Assembly (NCBI GenBank): GCA_036804505.1
Contig: DAIRSI010000001.1
Location: 62,001-126,000 of the forward strand
Origin: Phocaeicola_A sp036804505
GTDB lineage: Bacteria > Bacteroidota > Bacteroidia > Bacteroidales > Bacteroidaceae
Length of the DNA stretch: 64,000 bases
Direction of reading: 5' to 3'
The notes under the pieces were generated by a model. The model made no database searches. It saw only the letters and a list, made by a program, of their open reading frames with translations, and was not told where the DNA came from. Positions 18,698 to 28,099 of the stretch are shown here, piece by piece. Position numbers and translations under genes: made by a program. Numbering within the stretch: the stretch's first letter is position 1; each line of letters begins with the position of its first letter.

Positions 18698-19848
18698 AAA
18701 GCTTTCATATATAGTTCATAAATAATTTCTTTAGATACTTCTCGGGGATTTCCCGGAGTACAAACATCCGCCCATGCAGCTTCCGACAAACGTTCCAGAT
18801 CAGTTTCCTTTATCCCTAATTCGGACAAATGCTGAGGTATGCCTACACGCACAGCCAATGACCTGACAGCCTCTACTGCAGCAGAAGCCGCATCGTCCTT
18901 ACTCATACCCGATACATATACATTCATAGCTTTTGCAATATCCACATATTTATCAAGAGCAGCAGGAGCATTGAATTCCATGATAATTGGTAACAGTAAC
19001 GCATTGGCTACACCGTGGGGAATATCAAAAATAGCACCTAGCGGATGAGCCATCCCATGCACCACTCCCAAACCGACATTTGAAAAAGCCATTCCGGCAA
19101 TATACTGAGCAACAGCCATTCCATTACGTACGTCTGCATTTGATGGTTCTTCGACAGCCGTTTCCAAATATCTAGATATCATTTCTATTGCCTTTATTTC
19201 GAACATATCGCTCATCTCCCATGCCTCTTTGGTTATCAAGCCCTCAATGGCATGAGTCAAAGCATCCAAGCCTGTAGAAGCCGTCAGACTTTTAGGCAAC
19301 GAATACATCAGTTCGGCATCTACAATAGCTATTGCGGGAATATCATTCGGGTCCACACAGACCATCTTTTTTTCATTAACTTCATCCGTTATCACATAAT
19401 TAATTGTAACTTCGGCGGCAGTCCCTGCTGTTGTAGGAAGTGCAATAACGGGAACTGATTTTCTTTTGGTATCTGCTACACCTTCTAAAGATACCACATC
19501 ACTGAATTCCGGATTATTAGTTATGATTCCTATCGCTTTTGCCGTATCCATGGAAGAACCCCCTCCTATCGCCAATATAAAATCGGCCCCCGATTCCGCA
19601 AAAGCCTTCACGCCCAACTTAACATTAGAAACTGTGGGATTAGGTTTTATTTCAGTGAAAATATCATAAGGTATTCCAGCTGATTTAAGAACCTCAAGCA
19701 CCTTTTGGGCTACTCCATACTTTACCAAATCCTTATCTGTTGCCACGAAAGCCTTATGCAATCCCAGACGATTGATTTCTTTAGGGAGCACTTTACGTGC
19801 TCCCGGTCCAAAGTAGGACACTTCATTTAAAACAAAACGGTTTATCAT
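18694..19848 (-). CDS. fucO: Lactaldehyde reductase, iron-dependent alcohol dehydrogenase (FucO-like)
   Basis: Group III alcohol dehydrogenase of 384 residues that reduces L-lactaldehyde to 1,2-propanediol with NADH. The NAD-binding AIGGGSSMDTAKAIG lies near residues 93-107. The metal site is seen as DALTHAIEG (about 193-201), GVVHGMAHPLGA (about 260-271) and IPHG (about 275). This enzyme regenerates NAD when fucose or rhamnose is fermented. It is the first gene of the fucO-fucA-fucK-fucP operon and lies 96 bp after the phosphatase gene, with a ten-base inverted repeat in the gap. No isomerase gene is found in this operon. Confidence 0.87.
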   Translation of the reverse strand: MINRFVLNEVSYFGPGARKVLPKEINRLGLHKAFVATDKDLVKYGVAQKVLEVLKSAGIPYDIFTEIKPNPTVSNVKLGVKAFAESGADFILAIGGGSSMDTAKAIGIITNNPEFSDVVSLEGVADTKRKSVPVIALPTTAGTAAEVTINYVITDEVNEKKMVCVDPNDIPAIAIVDAELMYSLPKSLTASTGLDALTHAIEGLITKEAWEMSDMFEIKAIEMISRYLETAVEEPSNADVRNGMAVAQYIAGMAFSNVGLGVVHGMAHPLGAIFDIPHGVANALLLPIIMEFNAPAALDKYVDIAKAMNVYVSGMSKDDAASAAVEAVRSLAVRVGIPQHLSELGIKETDLERLSEAAWADVCTPGNPREVSKEIIYELYMKAL

Positions 19849-19891
19849 TTCTATACTACTAATTTAAAATACAAATAGTTTACCTTAGGTA

Positions 19892-19936
19892 CCCTACACC
19901 ACAACTTGTTCATTTCCAAAGCTTGATGGTGTAGGG
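19892..19936 (-). promoter_or_regulatory. Inverted repeat between phosphatase and fucO
   Basis: Perfect ten-base arms CCCTACACCA and TGGTGTAGGG separated by 25 bases, in the 96-bp gap upstream of fucO. No T-run follows on the - strand, so it is not a typical terminator. It may be an operator or an mRNA hairpin that separates expression of the two halves of the locus. Confidence 0.6.
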
Positions 19937-19944
19937 AGCGAATT

Positions 19945-21216
19945 TTATGACTGGACTCTCTTCAATTTAGCCCTATAATAAGCCTCAACTTCCTTCCAAT
20001 TATAATACGGAGCCATATTACTCTTTAAAGGCAAACGAGTCTCTTTTTCGTTCAGCAAGACTTTTACTAAAACCTCATCACTGTTTTTCTTGCGATAAAA
20101 AACAAACTGGATATTACATGCCATAGGGAAAATGCGATAATTTCGCCAATGATTTGCCAATTTTTCATAATCAGTCGTTACATAGGCACAGCTATCCAGT
20201 TCCATGAGACAAGCCAATGGAAGGACACACGATTCATGCCCAAAACGGAGAGTTGCACCATTTCCCTTACCGGCAATACATGAATCTGCCGTATTCAGAA
20301 TGTTCTCCAGCAAGTTGGATTCTAAATAAGGCATTCTTCCGTTTGTAAGCGGGGCCGGACCATAAGAGACATACCAATCCCAATTGCTCAGGAGCCACAT
20401 TTCATAACATTCTTCTTTTGTGAAAAGAGAATAAAGTTCCATTCCGGTATCATGGCTTTGCATATTGGTTGCCAATTCGAACAAATAGCTCATGAGCATA
20501 TCGGCATCAACTTTCCACCTCACATAGTTTTCATCGGTGAAAAGGACTTTCATCAACCTCTGTGAATGCAAATGTTTCTTTCTAAAATCTGTCTTGGCAG
20601 CAAGCACCGCTTCACTTTTGCGTTCTTTTGCAAAAGACTCATCATTATAATTCATATAATACATATCGGCAAAACTTGCATCATTTTTGAAATCCAGTTT
20701 AGGGTTCAGGGCTTGCAGCGCTTCGCACTCTGCCATCATGGACAAGATACATCGGATAACCACGGTTGAGCGCGCATCTACCTTAGCCTTTCCCTGAAAG
20801 ACTTCCGGAAAATTACGGAACATCCGTTGCGCAATACCCTTATGCTGGCGAACACCAAGCGGCGTAAGTTCACCATATCTATCTTGAGCCATTCTAGACA
20901 GGCTGTCCACAATCTTGAAGGTTTTCTTACCCAATTCTGTAAGCACGCCATCCTTCTTTGCCTCTTTCAGTATAGCACGAGGTTTCTTGTAATCATCAGG
21001 ATTCACACGATAACGCGAACCATGTCGTGCATAATGACTCAGATAAAAAGGCATGAAACCGGCAGGCGGTGCCGTCTGCTTGAAATCAGGTTCGGGGTAA
21101 GCTCTATGATTGGCAGCCGAAAGACGTACATCGGCATATATTTCATCCTTTGCCGTCTGGGCACTTATTACAAGAGCCAGACAACAAAAGACGAGAAGAC
21201 ACATTTTGCGTTTCAT
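19945..21216 (-). CDS. Secreted histidine phosphatase (branch 2), MINPP/phytase-like
   Basis: 423-residue phosphatase with an N-terminal signal peptide (cleavage near VISAQ). The phosphate-binding RHGSRY motif (R64 H65 G66) marks the histidine acid phosphatase superfamily. The distal proton donor motif is GHES (H327 E328), where MINPP enzymes have HAE and classical phytases HD. Size and motifs resemble the inositol polyphosphate phosphatase MINPP described from Bacteroides thetaiotaomicron, so phytate or another phosphate ester is a plausible substrate. I chose the ATG at 21216, one base after the stop of the preceding gene; a GTG at 21225 would overlap that gene. It is co-directional with SusCD and the fucose genes. 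Confidence 0.82.
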   Translation of the reverse strand: MKRKMCLLVFCCLALVISAQTAKDEIYADVRLSAANHRAYPEPDFKQTAPPAGFMPFYLSHYARHGSRYRVNPDDYKKPRAILKEAKKDGVLTELGKKTFKIVDSLSRMAQDRYGELTPLGVRQHKGIAQRMFRNFPEVFQGKAKVDARSTVVIRCILSMMAECEALQALNPKLDFKNDASFADMYYMNYNDESFAKERKSEAVLAAKTDFRKKHLHSQRLMKVLFTDENYVRWKVDADMLMSYLFELATNMQSHDTGMELYSLFTKEECYEMWLLSNWDWYVSYGPAPLTNGRMPYLESNLLENILNTADSCIAGKGNGATLRFGHESCVLPLACLMELDSCAYVTTDYEKLANHWRNYRIFPMACNIQFVFYRKKNSDEVLVKVLLNEKETRLPLKSNMAPYYNWKEVEAYYRAKLKRVQS

Positions 21217-21217
21217 A

Positions 21218-22486
21218 TCATTCACTCATATATGGGCCAAATTTCTTAACGATAGTCAGATTCGACTTTCTGGAATCCAAAACATAAACATCATAATGAC
21301 CATCGGGATAAACTCTAAGAACAATGTGCCCTTCCTTGGCCATAATGCCTCTGGAGAACCAAGGTCCAATGCCTATACCCGTTTCATTATGATAATAAGT
21401 CATGAATACGTCCCTTTTTTGAGTTCCGATATTTTTCGACAACAATCTTTGCCCTACTTCCGGCCCCGGATGATCAGGACTCCAGGATTGAGCAACAACC
21501 ACCCTAGGATCGAGCACATCAAGAAAGTTTCTGTTTGTTGCATCCCTGTTGCTGTGATGATCCAGAGTAACAGCCGATACCTTACCAACAACCGCAGCCA
21601 TCGGAGTCTCTATGTCATACCACTCTGCATGATCCTGATCTACCAGACCCGAATTATCCCCTCCGGCAAAATACTTGAATTTGCCGTAAGTAACCACAAG
21701 AGCAGTCGACATCTGATTGTCATTGAATTTTCCATCTTTAGCCAAGAGGTCCTGCACGGTAAATAAAGGCCGTGTAACCTTTCCTTTGCCTGTCCACAAC
21801 AGATTATTCGATTTGATATTTCTCACTTCAAAACTTGGAAAGGCTTTCGGATCCTTTTTCAACACAAATTGCTTGTTGGAACCCACTTCAAACTTTTCCA
21901 ATTTCATGCTGTTATGTTCCTTCTGATAATCAAGAAATTTCAGAAGGTTCAGGAATGTAGGTAGTTCAACTCCTCCATTACTGGTTTTATTAGTTCTCAA
22001 ATCAATCGGGTAGTTGTAGTCAGGATAATCCCTATCCACGTAAGTACGTATAGGAATGATATCCCCCACCTCAGTAAGCCCCGTCAACCGATATCCTTTA
22101 TCGGAAGTAGCCGTTGCTTCCCTGATACTTCCGTAATGATCGGAATGAAAATGAGTCAGAAGAAAATAATCTATCTGCGGTTTTTCCCTTCCAAGTAAAT
22201 TAGTCAGGTAATTCACAATGGAAGTGCCGGCTGTGTAACTGCTATTAGGAAAAACCTGCGGAGAAAACATCGGCGCATATCTTTCGTCAAAAGCTTCGTT
22301 ATCAAAATCTCCCGCATCAATCATCATATTTGTTCCATCAGGAAAAATAAAGAAAGCACAGCTTCCCCTTCCCGTATTGATGTTATGAATATCGAGATAA
22401 CCCTTTTCCCATTTGGGAAGTTGATTCTGGGCATTTAGAGTTAATACACAAAATGCCCATACTATAAATAAAACTGTCTTGTTCAT
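21218..22486 (-). CDS. Secreted metallo-beta-lactamase-fold hydrolase, ComEC/Rec2-like
   Basis: 422-residue exported protein: signal peptide ends near TLNAQ. The metal-binding THFHSDHYG motif (HxHxDH, about residues 110-118) is intact, followed by FAGGDNSG (about 273-280) and LDHHSNRDA (about 308-316), which fit the remaining ligands. The protein belongs to the broad group that includes the ComEC C-terminal domain and phosphorylcholine esterases; its substrate is not known to me, and phosphodiester cleavage is only a possibility. It sits one base before the phosphatase gene, so the pair is probably co-translated and may act in sequence on a phosphorylated compound outside the cytoplasm. Confidence 0.8.
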   Translation of the reverse strand: MNKTVLFIVWAFCVLTLNAQNQLPKWEKGYLDIHNINTGRGSCAFFIFPDGTNMMIDAGDFDNEAFDERYAPMFSPQVFPNSSYTAGTSIVNYLTNLLGREKPQIDYFLLTHFHSDHYGSIREATATSDKGYRLTGLTEVGDIIPIRTYVDRDYPDYNYPIDLRTNKTSNGGVELPTFLNLLKFLDYQKEHNSMKLEKFEVGSNKQFVLKKDPKAFPSFEVRNIKSNNLLWTGKGKVTRPLFTVQDLLAKDGKFNDNQMSTALVVTYGKFKYFAGGDNSGLVDQDHAEWYDIETPMAAVVGKVSAVTLDHHSNRDATNRNFLDVLDPRVVVAQSWSPDHPGPEVGQRLLSKNIGTQKRDVFMTYYHNETGIGIGPWFSRGIMAKEGHIVLRVYPDGHYDVYVLDSRKSNLTIVKKFGPYMSE

Positions 22487-22524
22487 ATTATTTATTATAA
22501 ATTATAGACTCTGATTTTAATTTA

Positions 22525-22563
22525 AAAAAAGCCCGCTATCCATATTCAACAACGGGCTTTTAA
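22525..22563 (-). terminator. Intrinsic terminator downstream of SusCD, just upstream of the MBL gene
   Basis: Nine-base stem AAAAGCCCG / CGGGCTTTT with a 20-base loop; on the - strand it is followed by seven T's. It ends about 39 bp before the MBL-fold start codon, so it either ends the SusCD transcript or attenuates read-through into the MBL/phosphatase genes. Confidence 0.8.
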
Positions 22564-22858
22564 ATAGAAAACAATCTTTCAAATAATTCTAACCTAAAAA
22601 GACTGAGAGTTCTTGTATATATATCATTGTTTATTTATGTAAGCCTTTTTCTTTCAAATATTTAATGATTTTAATCTATTAAAGTGATGTAAACCTCCTT
22701 TCTTATATTAATACTATAAATGTCGAGATTATCTTTTTTCTCATTTGAAATGTTAACTCTGAGTATTTAAAATTAATGTACAAAATCCATATAATAAAAT
22801 TCGTTCATATGTTAATATTTTATATGCTTACATTATTTTCTATCTACTAAAAGACTAT

Positions 22859-22963
22859 TTATGGATTGTCAAAAGACCATAACTTATTTTTTCCACCTGT
22901 GGGGCTCTGAATCACTGGTGCTAAATCAGAAAAAGATGCATTTTGAATCACCATGTAAAACAT
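22859..22963 (-). CDS. Possible 34-residue small protein or gene remnant
   Basis: Short frame beginning ATG (an inner ATG is at 22954) and ending TAA, with a balanced, protein-like composition (ending GGKNKLWSFDNP) inside very AT-rich surroundings. It lies in the gap downstream of SusD. There is no ribosome-binding site or promoter that I can identify. It could be a real small protein, or the C-terminal remnant of a decayed surface protein gene. I do not recognise a family. Confidence 0.3.
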   Translation of the reverse strand: MFYMVIQNASFSDLAPVIQSPTGGKNKLWSFDNP

Positions 22964-23195
22964 TTACTAATTGCTATATAGAATTTTGAGTCGTGGCCGA
23001 AGAATATTACACAATACTAACACATTCATCTATTGATGCATTTTGTACAATCATAAATTTCTTAATTTATAAATTTAGGATGCAGTAATAATCTCGAAAA
23101 TAGCAATGACTATGATTTAACATTGAGAATTCCCAATATTATAAATCCAATAAATAAGAAAATTGACTTTCTCATACAAGTATTTATTTTTGTTA

Positions 23196-24626
23196 TTAAT
23201 ACCCATTATTTTGTACCATTTTTTCTGGAGCGGCGTCTATCTGACTTTGTGGAATAGGATATACAAGCTGATAGGATTGTACAGTAAAGTCTCCGTTTGC
23301 AGAAACATTCATTATTTCTTGAGCCTTTCCAGTTCTTAAAAGGTCAAACCAACGATGATTTTCAAAAGCAAGTTCGAATCTTCTTTCTTTCCACACTGCT
23401 TCACGGAATGATTCTTTATTAGATAGATTATCAGAAGAATAAATCTTTAATCCAGCCCTTTTCCTAATTAAATTTAAATAATTAAAAGCCTCGCCATTAG
23501 TAATATAACTTTCTTCATTCAATGCCTCTGCATACATTAATAAGACATCTGCATATCGTATTACTATAAAATTAGCATCTGATTGATTAGGTAAAACAGG
23601 CGCTACGACAAATTTTTTACAGTACATTCGCCCATCTGATATTTTACCTATTGAAATATCGCGTCTCAAATCGCCCGATTCATATTTTTTATATAAATCA
23701 TCGGTCGGTGTATTGTCACCTAAAGCTGTACCAACTCCTCCTGTTATTTCTGTACTAGCTTTGGGTGCAAAAATATTAGCAAAACGACTACCTTGATCTA
23801 CAACGTCTTTGTTGTATTGTATTTCAAATATACTTTCTGCGCTATTTTTATTTAATACATTAAAAACATCGGCATAACTAGTTAATAACTTGTAAACATT
23901 GCTATCAATAACCTTTTTCAAGACATCTTTAGCCTTAGTATATTCCTTTAATGTCAAATATACTTCCCCTAACAATGCATTAGCCGCGCCTGAAGTTACA
24001 GCTCCTAATCTTGCTTTAGCAACTTTCAGTGGTAACATACTTGCTGCATTAGTTAAATCTTCTATGATTTGTTTATAAACGTCAGAAGTAGGAGTACGGG
24101 TAAAGTTAAAAGCTTCGAAAGGATCTTTTACTTCTTTTGTAACCAATGGAACATCACCCCACAATCTCACTAAATTAAAATATGTAAGTGCCCTTATAAA
24201 TAAGACTTCTCCTTTATATTGTTGTTTAAGATCATCTGACATTGAAACATTATCAATATTATTTAAAATAATATTGCAACGTTGAATTCCCTCATAGCAA
24301 CCAGCCCATGTCATATCAAGAATTGTATTAGTGGAAACCGTTCTAAACAAATCAAAGTCACCATAAATTCCACCACTGGTTGTATAACTTTCTGTATAAG
24401 TATTATCAGAGCGCACTTCCATAAAATACACAAAATTAGCACCATATTGTTTATAGGATTGTAAAGAACTATATGCCCCTACTACACCTTGTTCAATGTC
24501 AGCTTGAGTTTTATAAAAAGTATCTACACTACTATTAGATATTGGTTCTTGATTTAAAAAATCACTACATGAGGAGCAAAAGAGAACTATTATCCCCAAC
24601 ATGTAACTTATTTTATAATTTTTCAT
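23196..24626 (-). CDS. SusD-family outer-membrane nutrient-binding lipoprotein
   Basis: Cell-surface lipoprotein that forms the lid over its partner SusC. The 476-residue protein has a lipoprotein signal with the lipid-bearing cysteine at C20 (LFCSSC), followed by DFLNQEP, typical of SusD proteins. TPR-like helices follow (CYEGIQRCNIILNNID, GEVLFIRALTYFNLVRLWGDVPLV), and the C-terminal half has the common YADVLLMYAEALNE and RFELAFENHRWFDLLRTGK stretches. It lies 12 bp after the SusC gene. A count over 23881-23940 gives 28 percent GC, far below the flanking genes. The ligand is unknown. Confidence 0.93.
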   Translation of the reverse strand: MKNYKISYMLGIIVLFCSSCSDFLNQEPISNSSVDTFYKTQADIEQGVVGAYSSLQSYKQYGANFVYFMEVRSDNTYTESYTTSGGIYGDFDLFRTVSTNTILDMTWAGCYEGIQRCNIILNNIDNVSMSDDLKQQYKGEVLFIRALTYFNLVRLWGDVPLVTKEVKDPFEAFNFTRTPTSDVYKQIIEDLTNAASMLPLKVAKARLGAVTSGAANALLGEVYLTLKEYTKAKDVLKKVIDSNVYKLLTSYADVFNVLNKNSAESIFEIQYNKDVVDQGSRFANIFAPKASTEITGGVGTALGDNTPTDDLYKKYESGDLRRDISIGKISDGRMYCKKFVVAPVLPNQSDANFIVIRYADVLLMYAEALNEESYITNGEAFNYLNLIRKRAGLKIYSSDNLSNKESFREAVWKERRFELAFENHRWFDLLRTGKAQEIMNVSANGDFTVQSYQLVYPIPQSQIDAAPEKMVQNNGY

Positions 24627-24638
24627 ATGGCATACTTT

Positions 24639-27600
24639 TTAAAAATTAATATTAAGTCCAAAAGCAATAGATTTGTTAGTAGGATAGGCTCCATAATCAA
24701 CACCTGGGGTCAAAGCATCTGAATTTGTGCTTACTTCTGGATTGTATCCCGAATATTTGGTTATAGTAAAAGGATTTTGAGCCGTTACATAAAGTCTCAA
24801 TCCTTTTATAGACGCTTTAGAAATCAGTTTTGAGGAGAAATTATAACCAATTGTGATATTATTAAATCTAATAAAAGAACCATTTTCCACCATATAATTG
24901 GACTTTTCATATAACTTATCAGCTGTAGATACCGATGGAAGAGCATATTTTCCATTAGGATTAGTCTCACTAAAAAAGTTTCTATAAAGATCCTTAGTTC
25001 CGTTACCCCAGCCTTCCTCATTTAATAAGAAAACTTTCGAAGAATTAAAAATTTCAGATCCTTCCACTGCTTGAATCATAAAACTAATATCGAAATTCTT
25101 ATAATTAATAGAATTAAAAAAGCCTATTGTATAATCAGGATTATAATTTCCTAATATTTTTCTATCTGCATCAGTAATTTTACCATCAGGTATTCCATCT
25201 GCTCCACTTATATCCTCATAAATATACGTTCCAATTTTAGCGGTGCTTAAATGGGGATATTTATTTAAATCTTCCTGAGACTTATATACACCTAAAATAT
25301 TATAGCCATAAAAATTACCAATAGGCTCTCCTATCATAGTAATATGGTTTCCACTAATTATCTGCTTTTGATTGGGTCCTAATTCTTTAACTTTGTTTCT
25401 GTTTAAAGAAAAACTTAAAGATGAATTCCATTTGAATCCACTGAAATCAAAATTTCCTTTCAATGAAAATTCCATACCCAAGTTCTGTAATTTTCCTATA
25501 TTTTGCAATGTTGTCGTAAATCCTGAAGAAGCAGGAACTGGAACATCTAACAACAGGCCGTTTGTCAAAGATTTGTAAACATCTGCACTAAAAGCTAATT
25601 GATTATTAAAGAAAGCCAAGTCAAGACCTGCATTCCACTGATCCGTTTTTTCCCATGAAATATTTGGATTAGGAGAACTTGCAGGAACTAACCCATTTAC
25701 CAAAGACCCATTAAATAAATAATTACTGGCTTGCAATAAAGAGTAAGATCCGTAATCCTTAATTTGGAAATTGCCTGTTTTACCATAACTTACTCTTAAT
25801 TTTAAATCACTTATTGCTTTAATATCCTTCATCCATTTTTCTTCTTTTATTCTCCATCCTAAGGATATAGCAGGGAAACAACCATATTTGCTATTCTTTC
25901 CAAATCTTGAAGACCCGTCCCATCGTATTGAAAAATTCAACAAATATTTATTCTGATAGAAATAATTGATTCGACCAAAATATGACAACAAAGTCCATGC
26001 ACTTTCAGTTGTTGAACCATCATTTACAACACCCGCATTTAATGTGGTCACATTATCATTAGGGAAATTGGCTGCTGACATTGATGCTACTTTATAATTT
26101 TGCTTTTGAGCACTGATACCAGCTAATAAATCTATATGGTGTATTCCAAAATCTTTTGCATAATCTAAAGTATTCTCATTTACCCAATTTGTAGTTTCCG
26201 CATTCCAATATTTTCCTGTTGCTAAAGTTGGAGCTTGTGTACTATAATTGCCTAGATATGATGGACGAAAATAATCTTCTCTTTGGTTAGAATATTCCAT
26301 CCCGACATGAGATTTAAACTTCATTCCACTTATAATCTTTATCGTAAGATTAGCATTTCCTAGCATTCGAAAGCTCGTTATATCGTCTTTAATACTTTTT
26401 GCAATAGCTAAAGGACTTTCAATCACGCTTGTACCCCAGGCATTACCAAGCTGAATCTGATCGCCATACATAATTGTTCCATCATCATTATATGCTTTCG
26501 CCGCAGGATTTGCTATTGTAGTTAATAAAACGACTCCATCTTGCTTATGATTTCCTTCTGAAATTTTTTTCATTTTTGAATATGAAGGAGCTAAACTTAT
26601 ATCCAAAGTGACTCGTTTATTAATAATTGATTGAATATTTGAACGTACAGAAAAACGTTTAAAATCTGAATTTCTTATAATTCCATCTTGACTAACATAA
26701 CTCGCAGATGTATAATGTGATAATTTACCATTTCCTCCTGAAACAGAAATATCATACTGCTGTATCGATGCCTTCTGAAAAATTTCATCTTGCCAATCTG
26801 TATTTACCAAACCTGACTCCTTATTTAAATATGGAACAATATAATCTGGAATACGAGCTTTTTTGGTCCTTACACTATTAGCATCTGTTACTTTATTTAC
26901 TTTTGGATTCAAGCTTACCCAAAAATTATTTCTCGCCGTAGCCATAAAATCTGCATACTCATAGGCATCCATCATATCAACTTTTTTGGAGACAGTTTGC
27001 ACACCAAAATAAGCTTTTGTATTAATATTAGTTTTACCCTCTTTTCCTTTCTTAGTAGTAACCACAATTACTCCATTTGCACCACGTGAACCATATATCG
27101 CAGCTGAAGAAGCATCTTTTAATACTTCGATAGATTCAATATCCTCCGGATTTAATAATGTCGCAGTGTTACTTGTCGTTATTGGAAAACCATCAATAAC
27201 AAGGAGTGGATTAGTTCCAGCAGTAATAGAGGAAGAACCACGAACCTTTATTGAATTTCCACTACCTGGAGTTCCACTTTGTTGCATAACTTGAACACCG
27301 GGCATTTGTCCTGCGATAGCTTGTTCAAAACTCGTTACAGGCATATCTTTTATTTTATCACTTTTTAAACTTGTAATAGACCCAGTAACCCTAGCCTTTG
27401 ACTGTGTTCCATAACCAACAACTACTACCTCATCCAATTGTTTGGAGTCTTCTTGAAGTGTTATCTTCAACGCATTTTTGTCTTTCAAAGAAGTTTCAAA
27501 ATTACGATAACCAACATAAGACACAATAATGGTAGCATTAGAAGGTACATTATTTAACAAGAACTTTCCGTCTATATCGGTGATGGTTCCATCGGAGGTT

Positions 27601-28004
27601 CCTTTCACCTGAACTGTAGCACCAATGATTGCTTCCCCTTTTTCGTCGACAATCTTGCCTGTCACCTGCTTATGAGGTCCCTGATTGCTCTGACGTGCTT
27701 GTTTTTTGGAAATAAGAATCATCTTGTTCTGGACTGTAAAATCCAGACTTGAATCAAGAAGTTCCGATAACACTTTTGCTATCGGAGTATTTCGGAATGT
27801 CTTGGTAACCTTTTGGTTTTCGTTCACATCTTCAATCTTGTAATTGATGGATAGACCGGTTTGTTGCTCTATCTCATTGAATACCTGTTTCAAAGGCTCT
27901 GCCTTAAATTCTTTAGTGACTGTCTGTGCACTCGCCATACCGCAAAGAAGACACACGACTGCCAGCATAAATAACCGACAAATTTTTCTGTGGATGTTTA
28001 CCAT
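24639..28004 (-). CDS. SusC-family TonB-dependent receptor with N-terminal STN signalling domain
   Basis: 1121-residue outer-membrane transporter. Order: signal peptide (about 1-26), STN/secretin-TonB domain (about 45-98), carboxypeptidase D regulatory-like domain (VTGKIVDEKGEAIIGATV, about 114-190), TonB box LDEVVVVGYGTQ (about 190-201), plug with AIYGSRGANGVIVVTTKKG (about 302-320), then a 22-strand barrel ending in an aromatic residue. The STN domain is the part that contacts FecR anti-sigma factors, and such a pair is encoded just upstream, so substrate binding likely controls this operon. The first 600 bp have GC near 45 percent (47 percent counted at 27601-27660), but the barrel is much lower (30 percent at 26161-26220), suggesting a swapped barrel. 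Confidence 0.95.
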   Translation of the reverse strand: MVNIHRKICRLFMLAVVCLLCGMASAQTVTKEFKAEPLKQVFNEIEQQTGLSINYKIEDVNENQKVTKTFRNTPIAKVLSELLDSSLDFTVQNKMILISKKQARQSNQGPHKQVTGKIVDEKGEAIIGATVQVKGTSDGTITDIDGKFLLNNVPSNATIIVSYVGYRNFETSLKDKNALKITLQEDSKQLDEVVVVGYGTQSKARVTGSITSLKSDKIKDMPVTSFEQAIAGQMPGVQVMQQSGTPGSGNSIKVRGSSSITAGTNPLLVIDGFPITTSNTATLLNPEDIESIEVLKDASSAAIYGSRGANGVIVVTTKKGKEGKTNINTKAYFGVQTVSKKVDMMDAYEYADFMATARNNFWVSLNPKVNKVTDANSVRTKKARIPDYIVPYLNKESGLVNTDWQDEIFQKASIQQYDISVSGGNGKLSHYTSASYVSQDGIIRNSDFKRFSVRSNIQSIINKRVTLDISLAPSYSKMKKISEGNHKQDGVVLLTTIANPAAKAYNDDGTIMYGDQIQLGNAWGTSVIESPLAIAKSIKDDITSFRMLGNANLTIKIISGMKFKSHVGMEYSNQREDYFRPSYLGNYSTQAPTLATGKYWNAETTNWVNENTLDYAKDFGIHHIDLLAGISAQKQNYKVASMSAANFPNDNVTTLNAGVVNDGSTTESAWTLLSYFGRINYFYQNKYLLNFSIRWDGSSRFGKNSKYGCFPAISLGWRIKEEKWMKDIKAISDLKLRVSYGKTGNFQIKDYGSYSLLQASNYLFNGSLVNGLVPASSPNPNISWEKTDQWNAGLDLAFFNNQLAFSADVYKSLTNGLLLDVPVPASSGFTTTLQNIGKLQNLGMEFSLKGNFDFSGFKWNSSLSFSLNRNKVKELGPNQKQIISGNHITMIGEPIGNFYGYNILGVYKSQEDLNKYPHLSTAKIGTYIYEDISGADGIPDGKITDADRKILGNYNPDYTIGFFNSINYKNFDISFMIQAVEGSEIFNSSKVFLLNEEGWGNGTKDLYRNFFSETNPNGKYALPSVSTADKLYEKSNYMVENGSFIRFNNITIGYNFSSKLISKASIKGLRLYVTAQNPFTITKYSGYNPEVSTNSDALTPGVDYGAYPTNKSIAFGLNINF

Positions 28005-28099
28005 AGCTTTAAAGTTAAAATTAATACTAACAACGACTTTGCATTAGAATTCAGGTCATGACTCCAAAAACCTAACACGATGAAAACGAAACATGTTTG

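Larger units (their letters stand above)
22487..23195 (-). other. Long AT-rich non-coding gap between SusD and the MBL-fold gene
   Basis: About 700 bp without a substantial gene. It holds an intrinsic terminator next to the MBL gene, one coherent 34-codon reading frame (22859-22963, - strand) and two copies of GATGCATTTTG about 100 bp apart (near 22936 and 23036). The rest is very AT-rich with no recognisable promoter. It could be a remnant of a lost SusD-associated gene. Confidence 0.7.

Noticed and set aside
22900..23060. Insertion sequence remnant suggested by repeated GATGCATTTTG
   Set aside because: No terminal inverted repeats, target duplication or transposase-like frame could be seen; kept only as an AT-rich gap with a small frame.
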